Source: Siphonodentalium dalli (Eukaryota > Mollusca > Scaphopoda > Gadilida > Siphonodentaliidae). From it: a DNA stretch of 64,000 nt. Location of the stretch: contig CP136063.1 of NCBI GenBank assembly GCA_032622095.1, positions 74,251,980-74,315,979 on the forward strand, read 5' to 3'. Each line of letters starts with the position of its first letter. Position 1 is the stretch's first letter. The position numbers were made by a program, and so were the translations under genes. Positions 1 to 11,560 of the stretch are shown here, piece after piece. The notes below the pieces were generated by a model. The model was given only the letters and a program-made list of their open reading frames with translations, did not search any database and was not told where the DNA came from.

Positions 1-490
1 TATGATGGAATGATTGACGTTTTTGTTTGTGTGATTAAGTAATGTATATGATTTATGTAAGTAAAGTGTGTTAATCGAACTAGTGTTCAGAAACTTTCCC
101 ATTTCGATGTTTCACACCTACCATTCTATCTGTCGCCTCTCTGACCAACATGGCCGCCTCTCAGCTAGCGAAAATGGTGTGTTTTGTGAGAGAATGCAAT
201 TGTTTCCCAAAATAAAGAGACAGGTAGCAATACTTATTAATGCATTCACCCTGTGCTGCAATTATCACCAGGGTCACACACACGCTCCCAAGAAACAGAA
301 AAGGCTTCCAAGTAATACAATACGCTTGTGGTAATTCCAACAAAGGTCCATAACCCTGGTGAAAATTGATGGGTGGAACCCAAATTTGAACTTGACCTAT
401 GTTGGGCTCATAAACTCGTATATTTCATTCCATTCAGTTCAGTTCAGACTTACTGAAGTTATCATCCAGAAATGAAACCAAATGCATATA
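1..490. other. No gene recognised
   Basis: The short open frames here (68-343 on both strands) overlap one another and match nothing I recognise. No repeat boundary is visible. Confidence 0.5.
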
Positions 491-600
491 TAGACAGACA
501 CAGGCCCCTGGGGAAAATTACTATAATACCAATATAGACTATACCAGTGTACACTGGTATAGTTTATATTGGTATCCCAAGGCCCTGTGTAGACAGACTG
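491..600. repeat. Near-perfect hairpin
   Basis: Two arms centred near 550 pair over about 50 bp (agacagacacaggccc at the left, its complement at the right end). This has the form of a short palindromic MITE; no target duplication was identified. Confidence 0.7.
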
Positions 601-999
601 ACATATAAAATGGGGTATAAAAATTAGGCTTCATAAGGCGAGTGGGTTGTCATTTTCACATCCATTGCCAGTTCGAAAGCACTTTTTCTCTGATCCAACT
701 TCATTTTTCAAATTTCTGGAGATCATTTGAGATAAATGCTGCGTAAACACAATTTCATTCTTTAGCAGCCACAAACCTCGTTTTAGTTAATGAAAAGTAT
801 CAGTTTATGTGTTGATGTTGTGTAGCAAACTTGTAAACAATAGGCGGCATTGTCATTTTTGCTACAGAGTCAGAAATTTACTGGTTTTGTTTACTATTTA
901 CACTTGCGGATTGCCCACAAAAATGAATAGTGACAAACATGATCTGTAGGAAAATCGTGAAGAATTAGTAAATTATTAATCCCTCTTCAAGTCATTTAA
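601..999. other. AT-rich, no feature seen
   Basis: No coding frame, RNA gene or repeat structure could be supported. Confidence 0.4.
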
Positions 1000-1390
1000 C
1001 ATATTTGTTTGTCACCTGAGCACCTATTGCATGAAAGTCCGAATACATTTACCATCTATCGTTTAAGCTGATAATAAACGCTCTTTATTGCTAATCAGTC
1101 GTGCCTCTTTAAGTCATTTGAGGTCAACGGCACCTATGCCATGACATTCCCAGTGTCATGATACTTATGTGCACAATTTTCCCAAAAATATATTCTTTGC
1201 TGATGATAAGCACTCTTTATTAATCATGAAATTTATTAGTCCCCTTTTAAATAGTCATCTGAAGTCAACGGCGCCTATCCCATGACATTCCCATGCATAT
1301 GTGTACCAATTTTCCTACATATATTCTTATCTTATGAGAAACGCTCTGTATTGCTCATGTATGCCCCTTTAAGTTGTCTGATGTCAAAAA
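1000..1390. repeat. Degenerate tandem repeat, about 130 bp, three copies
   Basis: Each unit contains CTCTTTATTGCT (or a variant), CCTTTAAGTCATTTGA, GTCAACGGCRCCTAT and CCATGACATTCCCA in the same order. Units are clearly diverged. Confidence 0.65.
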
Positions 1391-1628
1391 TGACAGGCGG
1401 TTGCAGGAAAATATTGTCACCACCGAGAGCGATATAAAGAAAGTGGGCAAACGGTGCCCAGAGCTAATTTGGAAATTTGGTTTGGTGTTTTATTTGACGG
1501 GCGCCGCTGAAACCACATTCGTCTTCGGAGAAACGCATTGCATCAGTGAAAGTATCGCATCCATAACCATAAGGATATGCGTTATATCTCGGGTCGTCTT
1601 GTACCAAATTGGCCTGAAATTGTTTGCG

Positions 1629-2641
1629 TTTATTGATTAAAAAAAATTGTGTGAGTACATATCCATGCACGTAAGCTGCAGACAAAAAATCGGGTTCGTC
1701 CGCACATTTATTACAGAGTTATGGCCCTTTGAATTTTCAGCTCGTTAGCGCGATAACAGCAACAAACGTTATCCGATTTGATTGAAATTTGGTATATAGG
1801 TGTCTCCCAAGAATATCTCGGATGAGTTCGAAAACCGGCCTGGTCCGATAAAATTTGATAGAGTTATGGCCCTTTATTAGTAATTTTTCACGAATTTTCA
1901 GCTCGTTAGCGCGATAACTTCAACAAACGTTATTCGATTTGATTGAAATTTGGTATATAGGTGTCTCCCAAGAATATCTCGGATGAGTTCGAAAACCGGC
2001 ATGGTCCGATAAAATTTGATAGAGTTATGGCCCTTAAATAGTCATTGTTCACGAATTTTCAGCTCGTTAGCGCGATAACTTCAACAAACGTTATCCGATT
2101 TGATTGAAATTTGGTTTATAGGTGTCACCCAACAATATCTCGGTCGAGTTCGAAAACCGGCCAGGTCCGATAAAATTTGATAGAGTTATGGTCCTTAAGT
2201 AGTCATTTTGTACGAATTTTGAGCTCGTTAGCGCGATAACTTCAACAAACGTCATCCGATTCAACTAAAATTTGGTATATAAGTGTCTTCCAATAATATC
2301 CTGGACGAATTCGAAAACCAGCCTGGCCCAATAAAAATTGATAGAGTTATGGCCCTTAATTAATCATTTTTCGTGAATTTTAAGCTCGTTAGCGCGATAA
2401 CTTCAACAAACGTCCTCCGATTTGTTTAAAATTTGGAATAGACATACTTGCCAAGAATATTTCGGACGAGTTCGAAAACCAGCCTGGCCCGATAAAATTT
2501 GATGGAGTTATGGCCCTTAATTAGTCATTTTTCGATTTTACCTATTAATTAGTCTACCGATACTGATGCACACCAATTGGCGGTAGCCACCGGCGGTAAG
2601 CCACCGAAAACGAGACACAGCATCTCTGATGCCACCTCTTG
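1629..2641 (+). repeat. Interspersed element with internal 158-bp satellite array, copy 1
   Basis: The left end (TTAAAAAAAATTG, AAGCTGCAGACAAAAAATCG) and right end (ACCAATTGGCGGTAGCCACC to CACCTCTTGT) are shared with 4389-5563. Between them are about five tandem units of about 158 bp, each with GAGTTATGGCCCTT, GCTCGTTAGCGCGATAAC and GGTGTCTCCCAAGAATAT. No transposase is visible. The sharp shared ends suggest a non-autonomous mobile element carrying a satellite. Confidence 0.75.
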
Positions 2642-3014
2642 TATATCAGATACTTTCTTGACTGGTATATACAGTATTGCAGTGTTCACCCCCTAGCTCT
2701 GTTGACTTGTCATTCAGTATCCACCCTTTCAGTCAACTTGTATTCGGATTCAGGTGTGTGGGGGAGTGATACCCCCACTTTTGTTATGATTTCTGATGGA
2801 TATTCCCTTTTCTTAGCGCCGTAAAATTAAAATGTGCTTGAGGCCACAGAGTTCTGATAAAAACAAGATGAGGGTCCATTGACCCGCCACTATCGGTCTT
2901 TCAATATGGGGTCGTGTCAATGTCATTGAACCCGATATCCCTTCATCTCCCGTTATTAGATCTCTATATTCCCGTGGGTCAATATCGTAAGCCAGCATGA
3001 TAATGATTCATTTA
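2642..3014. other. No gene recognised
   Basis: Two short overlapping frames only, with no recognisable domain. Confidence 0.4.
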
Positions 3015-3160
3015 GGAGATAAACATACCCTGTTGAGTTGTACATTCTGGGATTCGAGCATGAAAACAGTTTGTGAACGAGCCGGCTTGCTGGCGAGTTC
3101 ACAAACTGTTTTCATGCTCGAATCCCAGAATGTACAACGAAACAGGGTACGTTTATCTCC
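3015..3160. repeat. 146-bp hairpin
   Basis: GGAGATAAACATACCCTGTT at the left is mirrored by the complement at the right end, with long near-perfect pairing around a centre near 3087. Related sequence recurs singly near 16.09 kb and in reverse near 50.10-50.17 kb, so this is an end of a dispersed family. Confidence 0.75.
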
Positions 3161-3331
3161 ATTGTAATTCAATCTAGCAAGGAATTTGCAAAAAAACTGT
3201 ATAAAAAGTATCATTTAGTCATTTTCATGACACGAATCGAGACTTTCATTTCGCCGTTGTCACCGTGCACAAATCATTGGGTGTGTCCATTGCGTTACTC
3301 TGAACACTGCTCCGTAACCATTTCCTGTGGG

Positions 3332-3531
3332 GCGGGTTGGCTCGTTTCGCTACTCCGTTCTGCGCCGATCAAATTGTACCGTACCACATTCAGATTTGAT
3401 GCACACTGAAGCGGCCGATGAACGGTATCTATAGACAACAACGCGCGGGTGTGCTCGTTTCGCTACTCGTTCTGCGCCGATTACATTTGACCGTGCTACA
3501 TTCAGATTTGATGCACGCTGAAGCGGCCGAT
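3332..3531. repeat. Tandem duplication, about 113 bp, two copies
   Basis: Both units carry GCTCGTTTCGCTACTC, TCTGCGCCGAT, CATTCAGATTTGATGCAC and GAAGCGGCCGATG. The 156-codon open frame starting at 3418 lies across this repeat and is not supported as a gene. Confidence 0.75.
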
Positions 3532-4195
3532 GTCGGTGAATCGAAAACCAAAGTTCGCCGCTCTCGGCCAATCAGAATGCTTGATTTTAGTGACAAATAC
3601 TCAATTGAATTACAATATCCGATCGATGCTGGTGCCTTGTTTCCTCCTCTGAATTCTGCCGCCACAGGGACAGTACGTTACTGCAGTTTGCCGTACATGT
3701 ACTTGTTTCATCCTAAGTGTACTTACACCTGCCCCGTCGGTACTGTATATATATACCCCAGTATAACTTGTGATGGCAAATGGCTCCTTAACATGGTGTA
3801 TAAACCCCGGCGTATGCCCAGAGACAACACAATTACCGATAGTTCAATAGTGAATAGCATCCAACATGGTCAACTAATAATCAAATAGAGTACGTGCATA
3901 CGTTTATTGATGAATAATTTAGTTTATCACAGAATACGTATCATGATTCCATTTAATTCAACTCATTCACTCGTAAACGTTCAAATATTGGCTTTTCAGC
4001 AATCATGATTTTGGTCGAAAGTAATATATCTTTTTGGTTTAATATGAGCCTAAGTAAAGATACAATCAGTCTCAGGATTGCGTTTTCTTTATAGAAAAAT
4101 ATAGTGAGATCCTGGTCATTCAGTCTGTTCTGTTCTCAGGGATTACAGGATTATAAGCTCAATATTAACCCTTTCAGTGCCAGGTCCGATTTTTG
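3532..4195. other. Dispersed-repeat sequence, no gene
   Basis: It includes CCAATCAGAATGCTTGATTTTAG-like sequence that recurs near 16.5, 49.8 and 52.9 kb, so it is probably the body of the family ending in the hairpin at 3.0-3.2 kb. Confidence 0.45.
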
Positions 4196-4215
4196 TATCA
4201 ACCCATATACCCTGT

Positions 4216-4284
4216 GCCAATGCATTCTCTTATATATGCGAGTCGACCATAGGTCGCCTCGCATATATAAGAGAATGCATTGGC
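4216..4284. repeat. 69-bp hairpin, family GCCAATGCATTCTC
   Basis: GCCAATGCATTCTCTTATAT at the left is mirrored at the right by ATATAAGAGAATGCATTGGC around a GTCGACCATAGGTCGCC centre. The same hairpin occurs at 33922, 42816, 42964, 53580 and 53728, with a collapsed form at 34205. Confidence 0.9.
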
Positions 4285-4388
4285 CCAACAATTTTTAGTC
4301 GAGTTTTTTTCCAAAACTCGACTTATAGTTTGATGAGGGACGGTGGGCGGCGTGTTTTGCTTATAACTCAACCGTTTATTGACGGATT

Positions 4389-5563
4389 AAAAAAAAAATT
4401 GGTGTGTGAGTACATATCCATGTACGTAAGCTGCAGACAAAAAATCGGGTTCGTCCGCACATTTATTACAGAGTTATGGCCCTTTGCAATTTTTCAATGA
4501 TTTTAGGCTCGTTAGCGCAACAACTTCAACAAACGTTATCTGATTCGATTGAAATTTTGGATATAGGTGTCTCCCAAGAATATCCCGGACGAGTTCGAAA
4601 ACCGTCCTGGTCCGATAAAATTTGATAGAGTTATGGCCCTTAATTAGTCATTTTCACGAATTTACAGCTCGTTAGCGCGATAACTTCAACAAATGTTATA
4701 CGATTTTATTGAAATTTGGTATATAGGTGTCTCCCAAGAATATCCCGGACGAGTTCGAAAACCGGCCAGGTCCGATAAAATTTGATAGAGTTATGGCCCT
4801 TAATTAGTCATTTTTCACGAATTTTCAGCTCGTTAACTTCAACAAACGTTATCCGATTTGATTGAAATTTGGTATATAGGTGTCTCCCAAGAATATCTCG
4901 GACGAGTTCGAAAACCGGCCTGGTCCGATAAAATTTGATAGAGTTATGGCCCTTAATTAGTCATTTTTACACAAATTTTCAGCTCGTTAGCGCGATAATT
5001 TAACAAACATCATCCTATTTGATTGAAATTTTTATATATAGGTGTCTCCCAAGAATACCTCGGACGAGTTAGAAAACCGGCCCGGTCCGATAAAATTTTA
5101 TAGAGTTATGTTCTTTTAGTAGTCATTTTGTACGAATTTTGAGCTCGTTAGCGCGATAACTTCAACAAACGTCATCCGATTCAACTAAAATTTGGAATAT
5201 AAGTGTCTTCCAATAATATCCTGGACGAGTTCGAAAACCAGCCTGGCCCAATAAAATTAGATAGAGTTATGGCCCTTAATTAGTCATTTTTCGTGAATTT
5301 TTAGCTCGTTAGCGCGATAACTTCAACAAACGTCCTCCGATTTGTTTAAAATTTGGAATAGACATACTTGCCAAGAATATTTCGGACGAGTTCGAAAACC
5401 AGCCTGGCCCGATAAAATTTGATGGAGTTATGGCCCTTAATTAGTCATTTTTCGATTTTACCTATTAATTAGTCTACCGATACTGATGCACACCAATTGG
5501 CGGTAGCCACCGGCGGTAAGCCACCGAAAACGAGACACAGCATCTCTGATGCCACCTCTTGTT
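4389..5563 (+). repeat. Interspersed element with internal 158-bp satellite array, copy 2
   Basis: Same ends and same internal unit as 1629-2641, with about six units here. One unit has lost most of its centre. The last unit and right end are almost identical in the two copies, while inner units differ, suggesting array expansion after insertion or independent homogenisation. Confidence 0.75.
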
Positions 5564-6224
5564 CATCATTTGTTAATATTTCTTATATTCTTTAACAGAC
5601 TTATTTTGTAGGTTTAGTGCCAGGGAATCTTACATTTTTCATGGGCATCAAAATTATTACTATGAATACTTGGTGATAGTTTTGAGTTATAACATGCCCC
5701 TAAGGTTTTAACCAGTTTGTTTTTAAACCCAAAAAACAAAACAAATCGAAAAAAAAGAAAAAAGGGTTAAACCTATTTGGATGTTGAAATAGGTTCAATA
5801 TGAAGGTGTTTCAAAACGAAATAAGTCAAATATAGCACTATTTGATCGATAGGTTATTTTGTCGTGGTAATGTGTTTTTACCGCAGCCCGCGCTATTCAA
5901 CGGAATAACGGATATTTTGTCAGTGGCAAAGTCACGTCATCTTTCGTCGGTAGTTCAATTGCCCACGTTTCCTGAAAATAAGCTCATATTGAACTTATTT
6001 CAGATACACAAATAATCCCATATCGGCATTATTTGAATCTGAATTACGCTCTATATGAACCTAAATTGACTTAGCAGTGTATGCTCTTTATAATTCGTAA
6101 CATAAAACGGAATAACGCGTGTGAGATCACTGGGATTATTTCAGAATAAAATAAATCCAATAGAACCTATGAATATTTAGATCCGATATGAACATATTTG
6201 CACAAGGATATGTTGCATATAAGA
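5564..6224. repeat. AT-rich dispersed repeat related to 50.4-51.1 kb
   Basis: Recurring phrases about AATAGGTTCATATT, CCGTATGTACGCTCTTTATA and AATGGAATAAC appear here and in 50.4-51.1 kb. Boundaries are not clear and there is no coding signal. Confidence 0.45.
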
Positions 6225-6337
6225 AATAAACGGCGGTTTCAATGTGGTCATGGGATTTTGACCGCGAGAAAAAATCAGTTTGCTGATTTTTTATCGCGGT
6301 CAAAACCCATGACCACGTTGAATCCGCCGTTTATTAT
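6225..6337. repeat. 113-bp hairpin
   Basis: AATAAACGGCGGTTTCAAT pairs with ATTGAATCCGCCGTTTATT-like sequence at the right; GTGGTCATGGGATTTTGACC lies inside each arm. Confidence 0.8.
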
Positions 6338-6855
6338 TTATATTTATATACTTAAATTCATTATGAACTAAGATTGTCTGTCTTCCCCACTATTTATTCA
6401 TCTATTTAAATGAACGCATGGAGTTCAGTTCAGAAAGTGCGAATCCTCGTTTTTTGGAAAACCAAACATTTTGAGAATCCGTTCTTGAAGAACAGAAAAA
6501 AAACGCAATTTCACAGTTTAGTATACACATATGACAAACTGTCTTGTTTAGCTAGTAACTAATGTAGACGTGTTGATTTCAAGAATGATAGCTGAAACTA
6601 ACGATTAAGTTTCGGCTGTGTATAAGAAATCGACAACCCGCCGTTCTACCATAATGATATATTTGTGAGGTTGGGGGAATATTTGTAGCGGTAAGGAAAA
6701 TGATAAGTAACGGGATTTTTGAACATCAACGTTCAGTAACACCGGGCAACAACACTGATTATAGACCAAAATAAATTTCTTGCCAAATTCGGACGTACTA
6801 TATAGATACTCAAGCAGTCGGCAATGTCCGACAATCCCCGGTCATTTCCGGGACC

Positions 6856-6927
6856 AATGTGTTCATAAACCTATGAACGACATTGGAAGTGACGTCACGT
6901 TACGTTCATAGGTTTATGAACGCATTG
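6856..6927. repeat. 72-bp hairpin with TGACGTCA in the loop
   Basis: The arms are GTTCATAAACCTATGAACG and its complement. The loop contains the palindrome TGACGTCA (a CRE-like octamer), which may be chance. Confidence 0.7.
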
Positions 6928-7317
6928 AATAAGGGGGCGTGTCTACCGTAACGCTATGGGGAAATCGGAAGAGATATCAGGTGTATGTAAATATAACTAC
7001 ATGTACATATGCAAGTTTCGAGTAATCGAAGTATCCATCTAACATAAAGTCGTATTTGTGTATAAAATCATATTTTATTATACATGCATCGGCATCGTTA
7101 CCGTACACCAGTGTGCATGCCTATAAATAAATAAAAATCAACTTTTCAAAATGGTTGTTCTATCACTTCTGACGACCTGGAACATTTGCAGCGCCATTTC
7201 ACTAAACACATTTATAAGACAATTTATTGTTCAAAGTTATTATGTAATTCACATAATCTTTGGTACAAATGTCATCATTCCCGTGCAGGTCCAATGCTAC
7301 ATGTATGAAAGTGTTAT
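6928..7317. other. No gene recognised
   Basis: AT-rich; one 97-codon chance frame begins at 7151 and runs into the hAT element. Confidence 0.4.
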
Positions 7318-7325
7318 ATCTGTCA

Positions 7326-8539
7326 CAGGGTTGTCAAAGTACCGACGGTACCACAACTTTCGGTACCGGTTCCGTACTGATGTTCAGTACCGCAAACCGC
7401 GTCGGTATCGGTACTCATTGAGTGGTCTTTTATACTGCAAATAACCTTGGTTTCGTGGGTTCCATCATCAATTATTTGTTAAGTTCGAGGTTTAGTCAAA
7501 CAACGAAAATAAAAATCGCTACGACATTTACAATTAAGTTGTTGCCTGCGGCATTTTCGGCAAGTCGCAAGGGATTTTTAAAAGACGGAATACTGAGTGG
7601 AACGAATGTAGACATGTATGTTTGACTACTGGGTCGGCTAACATTGTAGGCTTGTATCATATTGTATGGATACATGGTAGTGACGATCACACGGTGTCAC
7701 GGTACACCATATTATTTGTGTGGTAATTAATTAGAGAACTCACTAATCGGCCATAAATCCATAATGCCGCCCTTTTACTCGCATGTTGTAACTTGTAAAT
7801 TTGTAATTTCATAAATGATGTCAACAGCGGCCAGTTTTCCTAAAAGTTCTAGTAAACTTTCCCTTTTAGTTTGGATAAATGGGGTCAATGGCATCTGCTT
7901 AAATTTTGGAGTCGAACCTTGACCACTTGTCTGAACTTCCGAATCCACTGATATTTGTGTTTTGTCGACAAATGTTTTTTCATTCCCGTTGTACTTCCCT
8001 TCGATCTGGCTATTACAGTACTGTATTCGGCGCATCTGGCTTTCTGCGATCGAGTCATTTTCGTGTGGGATAAAATAATCCCAGACGTGACTAGATTTCC
8101 TGGAAGCCATTGTAATTCGTAAAAGGTAAAACACAACTTGACAGAGTAACAGACTCCTCTCAAATGATTCCCCGAAACGGCACGTGCAGAACACTGCAGA
8201 CTTGCATCCGGCAGCATTCCGACTGCATCAAAGAAATACAATCATCACAAGCTCCCACACAATGTTGCATTCTGTCAATTTCGTGACAAGTTGTCATAGT
8301 TCGGCACACTGTGCCTTTGATGTTTGAATGTGCTGACGATATCACATTAACCCATTGCAGTTGGGTTTGGCCTTATGTTGAGCTGCTTAATCAACCCTTT
8401 ACATTCGTCAAGAGGTATATTAATAGAAATCAACAATCAGTACCGAGATCCGTTGGTACTCGACGTCAGAACCGGTACCGATTTAATTCCTGATTACCGC
8501 CGGTACCGGTACCGGTACCAGTATCTATTGACAACCATG
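7326..8539 (-). mobile_element. Degraded hAT (ZBED-type) DNA transposon, 1214 bp
   Basis: The element has ends CAGGGTTGTCAA and TTGACAACCATG (terminal inverted repeats, 10/12) and is flanked by a perfect 8-bp duplication ATCTGTCA at 7318-7325 and 8540-8547. 8-bp duplications and CAG-type ends define hAT. GGTACC-rich subterminal repeats lie inside both ends. The minus strand carries a frameshifted transposase N-terminus. The length and missing catalytic core mark it as an internally deleted, non-autonomous copy. Confidence 0.92.
7800..8111 (-). pseudogene. hAT transposase remnant: BED zinc finger and start of the core
   Basis: The frame starts MASRKSSHVWDYFIP at 8111 and continues in a shifted frame as YSTVIARSKGSTTGMKKHLSTKH, together a BED-type finger (the Cys pair is partly lost, the His pair HLSTKH kept). 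Returning to the first frame, KQMPLTPFIQTKRESLLELL and KLAAVDIIYEI match the region before the catalytic domain of hAT transposases. At least two frameshifts and loss of everything downstream show it is dead. Confidence 0.85.
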
Positions 8540-8560
8540 ATCTGTCAGATAGACATAGAG

Positions 8561-8702
8561 GATCTCAAACGAGTTACTATTTTATACGGAATTTATCAAC
8601 CGAGTTCACTAAATTCGATTTGAGCCGAGGTTTACCGAGGCTCAAATAGAATTTAGTGGACAGGGTTGATAAATAACGTATAAAATAGAACGAGTTTGAG
8701 AT
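8561..8702. repeat. 142-bp hairpin next to the hAT element
   Basis: GATCTCAAACGAG at the left pairs with CGAGTTTGAGATA-type sequence at the right, with long imperfect pairing through TTTATACG and GAGCCTCGG. It lies 13 bp outside the hAT target duplication. Confidence 0.75.
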
Positions 8703-9229
8703 ACTTTTTATCACATGATCATATAATGGCTAAAATTTTATCGAAAAGAACAATAATTAACTGCAGCCAGCGAACTTTGTCGCAAAGAGTAGCATGACGT
8801 CATTGCACGCGACGATATTACACGTGTCTATTACGCTCGAATATTACATAGGAAAATAGCGCTTATCATGTGATAAACATGATTATGCTATCTTGGGTTG
8901 TTGCCATTTAAAAAAAAACACACTGGTGGGATACAATCAATGTCGCTTGACAACCGAGTGCCTCGAGATCGATATAAAAAAGCAACAAAAGCAGATATCT
9001 GCTTGCTGCTAGATCCTCTTCCCCTTTTCTATTCTACTCATGTTTCCATCATCAAAATGTTGTTCATCATAAATGTAATATTAATTGGGGCATATACATA
9101 TTGTTTAAATCAGATCGATATCCATAACAATTAAAAGTAATGTTCGTAACCCTATAATCTCGGTTATCAGAAGGTACTTTGGAATACATTAAAACGATTA
9201 TCGGTTCGTGTATGGGATATGGAATCAGA
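8703..9229. other. No gene recognised
   Basis: AT-rich, with a 78-codon chance frame at 8898. No structure supported. Confidence 0.4.
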
Positions 9230-9650
9230 TTGTATGTCCATTTCTGTACTAAATGGATCCTCCCACTCGGTTATAAAAGTATACATTGGAATGGTCTATT
9301 ATTAATTTGGAGCGGTTTTCAGGAAATATAAGCAGATGACAGATAATACAAGTACAGAAAGAGTCTTATTTATGGAGGGAAATGTTCAGATAATATTATG
9401 GGTAACTTTTCAGGATTTAGTCGGAAATATGGCTTGTTGCCATTCATCAGAAAGCTCTCGGGGAGAGCTTTCCGACGAATGGCAACAAGCCATATTTCCG
9501 ACTAAATCCTGAAAAGTTACCCATAATTCTGCTGTGGTTAAGGGGTCGATAAGTTCAACAATCGAACTTGTTACCTGAACAATTCCATAGGGATAATTAC
9601 TCGTTAATGAGTATTTTGTATAGAAAGTGTTGAATATAGCGATGACTGAA
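9230..9650. mobile_element. CCCTTTCTATAC-family MITE interrupted by a nested palindromic MITE
   Basis: The outer family shows ACTAAATGGATCCTCCCACTC and TTATAAAAGTATACATTGGA at the left, ATAAGTTCAACAA after the insert, and GAGTATTTTGTATAGAAAGTG at the right. The inner hairpin at about 9398-9551 (TATGGGTAACTTTTCAGGAT mirrored) belongs to the CAGTAATGC family. The outer sequence resumes after it, so the order of insertion is readable. Confidence 0.75.
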
Positions 9651-9689
9651 GCTGAATATATCATGCCACGGATCTATACATGTATATAC

Positions 9690-10110
9690 TCTGGCGTATA
9701 CGCTCCACCAGTTGAAACCCTGTGAACTTTTTGATGTTCTGACCACTGTTCTGACAGGGAAGTTTGTGACATTCAAAAAAATAACAACGCAGGTAATATA
9801 TTTCGTATTTAATACCTGTTCCTTAACAATATATTGAACAGTATATAGGTGAAGGTCCCAGCAGCTCGAGATTGCATGATCTATGTCATTTTTGTGAGCC
9901 TATTACTATCAGGGAATTTCTCCCGGTTATATAATCAATTCAATATTTTGATGTAGATATGCTAGCAAAAGCCACACACATCGAGTTGGGATAACTCTGC
10001 TGTGAAATAGATTTAGGAACAAGGAATTATATTACATGCGTTGTTTGTTCAATGTTATAAAGTTCCCCGTTGGAACATAAATAAAAGGACGCAGACCCAC
10101 GCGTTTCCCG
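9690..10110. repeat. Dispersed repeat related to 21.30-21.99 kb
   Basis: It shares AACTTTTTGATGTTCTGACC, GACAGGGAA, CAGCTCGAGATTG and TTGTTTGTTCAATGTT with 21.30-21.99 kb, in the same order. Another fragment is at 26.57-26.70 kb. Confidence 0.6.
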
Positions 10111-10203
10111 AATCGAGGTGGCTTTTTTGGGACTTCAGCTTTTTAGCTTTTTGAGAACAAAGAAGTCAAATTCTGGCATAATTTGATTCTCCAAGTGAGT
10201 CAC

Positions 10204-11074
10204 ACCACGGTGGGGAAATCATGTGGTTTCGAGTTGATAGGCTACCATGGGTGTATTCTATATGTAAGTTATATTATGAAACTCAGTCATTCAGGGCTCG
10301 AGTCTTAGTCTGTGTTACTGTCGGCAATGATTTTACATTCTTCATATGTAAGTTATATATGAAACTCAGTCATTCGGCGCTCGAGTCTTAGTCTGTGTTA
10401 CTGTCAGCAATGATTTTACATTCTTCATATGTAAGTTATATATGAAACTCAGTCATTCAGGGCTCGAGTCTTAGTCTGTGTTACTGTCGGCAACGATTTT
10501 ACATTCTTCATATGTAAGTTATATATGAAACTCAGTCATTCGGCGCTCGAGTCTTAGTCGGTGTTACTGTTGGCAATGCATTAAAAATGGCCGAGTCGTT
10601 CGCAAACGCGACCAGAAACGAGGAAAAGGGTAATAAAATAGGATAATGATATATTAGAGTATATATAGCTCCGAACATATGCTATAATAATTTTCAAACA
10701 AGCTGATAGCTCATTTGTGTCCAAATTCACAGTTGTTTCCTCTAATATTCTGACCAAAGTTGTCAGTCGAAGGATTCTCCTAGATGTATGGACGTGTGTG
10801 TTCTACGAATCTCCGACTGGCAACTTTGGTCAGAATGTTATAGAAAAGTACTGAGTATTTCCGAACAAAAAAGGATCAACTTGTTTTAAAAATAAACTAG
10901 CATATGCTCGAAACTGTCAAAATCGAGGTTGGCGAGTACCACGCATTCAAAATGTGCAAACGCAATAAAAACATAATATATGAGGAACTGACACAAAAAT
11001 TATGTTTTTATTGCGTTTGCACATTTTGAATGCGTGGTACTCGCCAAACTCGAAACCACGTGATTCCCCATCGT
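10204..11074. mobile_element. CACGGTGGGGAA-ended MITE, copy 1, with internal tandem array
   Basis: It is bounded by CACGGTGGGGAAATCATGTG and its mirror near 11050-11074. The same ends and interior (GCGACCAGAAACGAGGAAA; TTCTGACCAAAGTTGTCAGT mirrored) occur at 62787-63265. This copy is about 400 bp longer because of the tandem array at 10258-10578. The interior also holds a hairpin at about 10934-11049 built on CGCATTCAAAATGTGC. Confidence 0.75.
10258..10578. repeat. Tandem array, about 82 bp, four copies
   Basis: Each unit has ATATGTAAGTTATAT, GAAACTCAGTCATTC, GCTCGAGTCTTAGTC and TTACTGTCGGCAATG. Units alternate CAGGGCTCG and CGGCGCTCG (A-B-A-B), implying that a two-unit block was duplicated. 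Confidence 0.85.
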
Positions 11075-11079
11075 GCTCA

Positions 11080-11560
11080 TACCAAGTATCAGGAGATTCT
11101 TTTGAAGATTCCTCAATTTATTAAGACAACACAAATAGAATTTCAAAGTCGAATAAAATCGAAATTGGCCTGCGTCATCTCAAATGAGAACCACGTACAC
11201 AATATCAAGAAATTCTGTTGAATATTGCTCAAGTTACCATGTGAATTGTGGACATACATTTCTAAGTAGAAAAAGGAGCATAATTCCGCCAAAACTCATC
11301 GAACCGTCACCAAATTCTAACTTGGCCTGCGTATTCTCAGATGTGAACCACATACCAAAATCAAGAAATTATGTTCGATATTGCTCAAGTTAACTTGCGG
11401 ACAACCCGAAAACAGCAATTTCTAAGTCAAAAAAGGGGCATAACTCATTGGACCGTGACCAAATTCGAACTTGATCTACGTGTTGTCAAATGTTCCAAAT
11501 ATCAAGAAATTCCGTTGAATAGTACTCAAGTTATCATGTGGACAACATCGGACGGACGGA
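11080..11560. repeat. Tandem repeat, about 175 bp, roughly three copies
   Basis: Units share ATATCAAGAAATTCTGTTGA, TATTGCTCAAGTTA, TTTCTAAGTMRAAAAAGGRG and CCAAATTCGAACTTG-type phrases. GACGGACGGACGCACGG follows the last unit. This is typical of dispersed satellite-like repeats in molluscs and annelids. Confidence 0.65.

Noticed and set aside
3418-3888. 156-codon plus-strand frame
   Set aside because: It starts in a tandem duplication and runs through dispersed-repeat sequence, with no domain.
6880-6905. TGACGTCA as a cAMP-response element
   Set aside because: It sits in the loop of a hairpin repeat with no promoter nearby; chance or repeat-derived.
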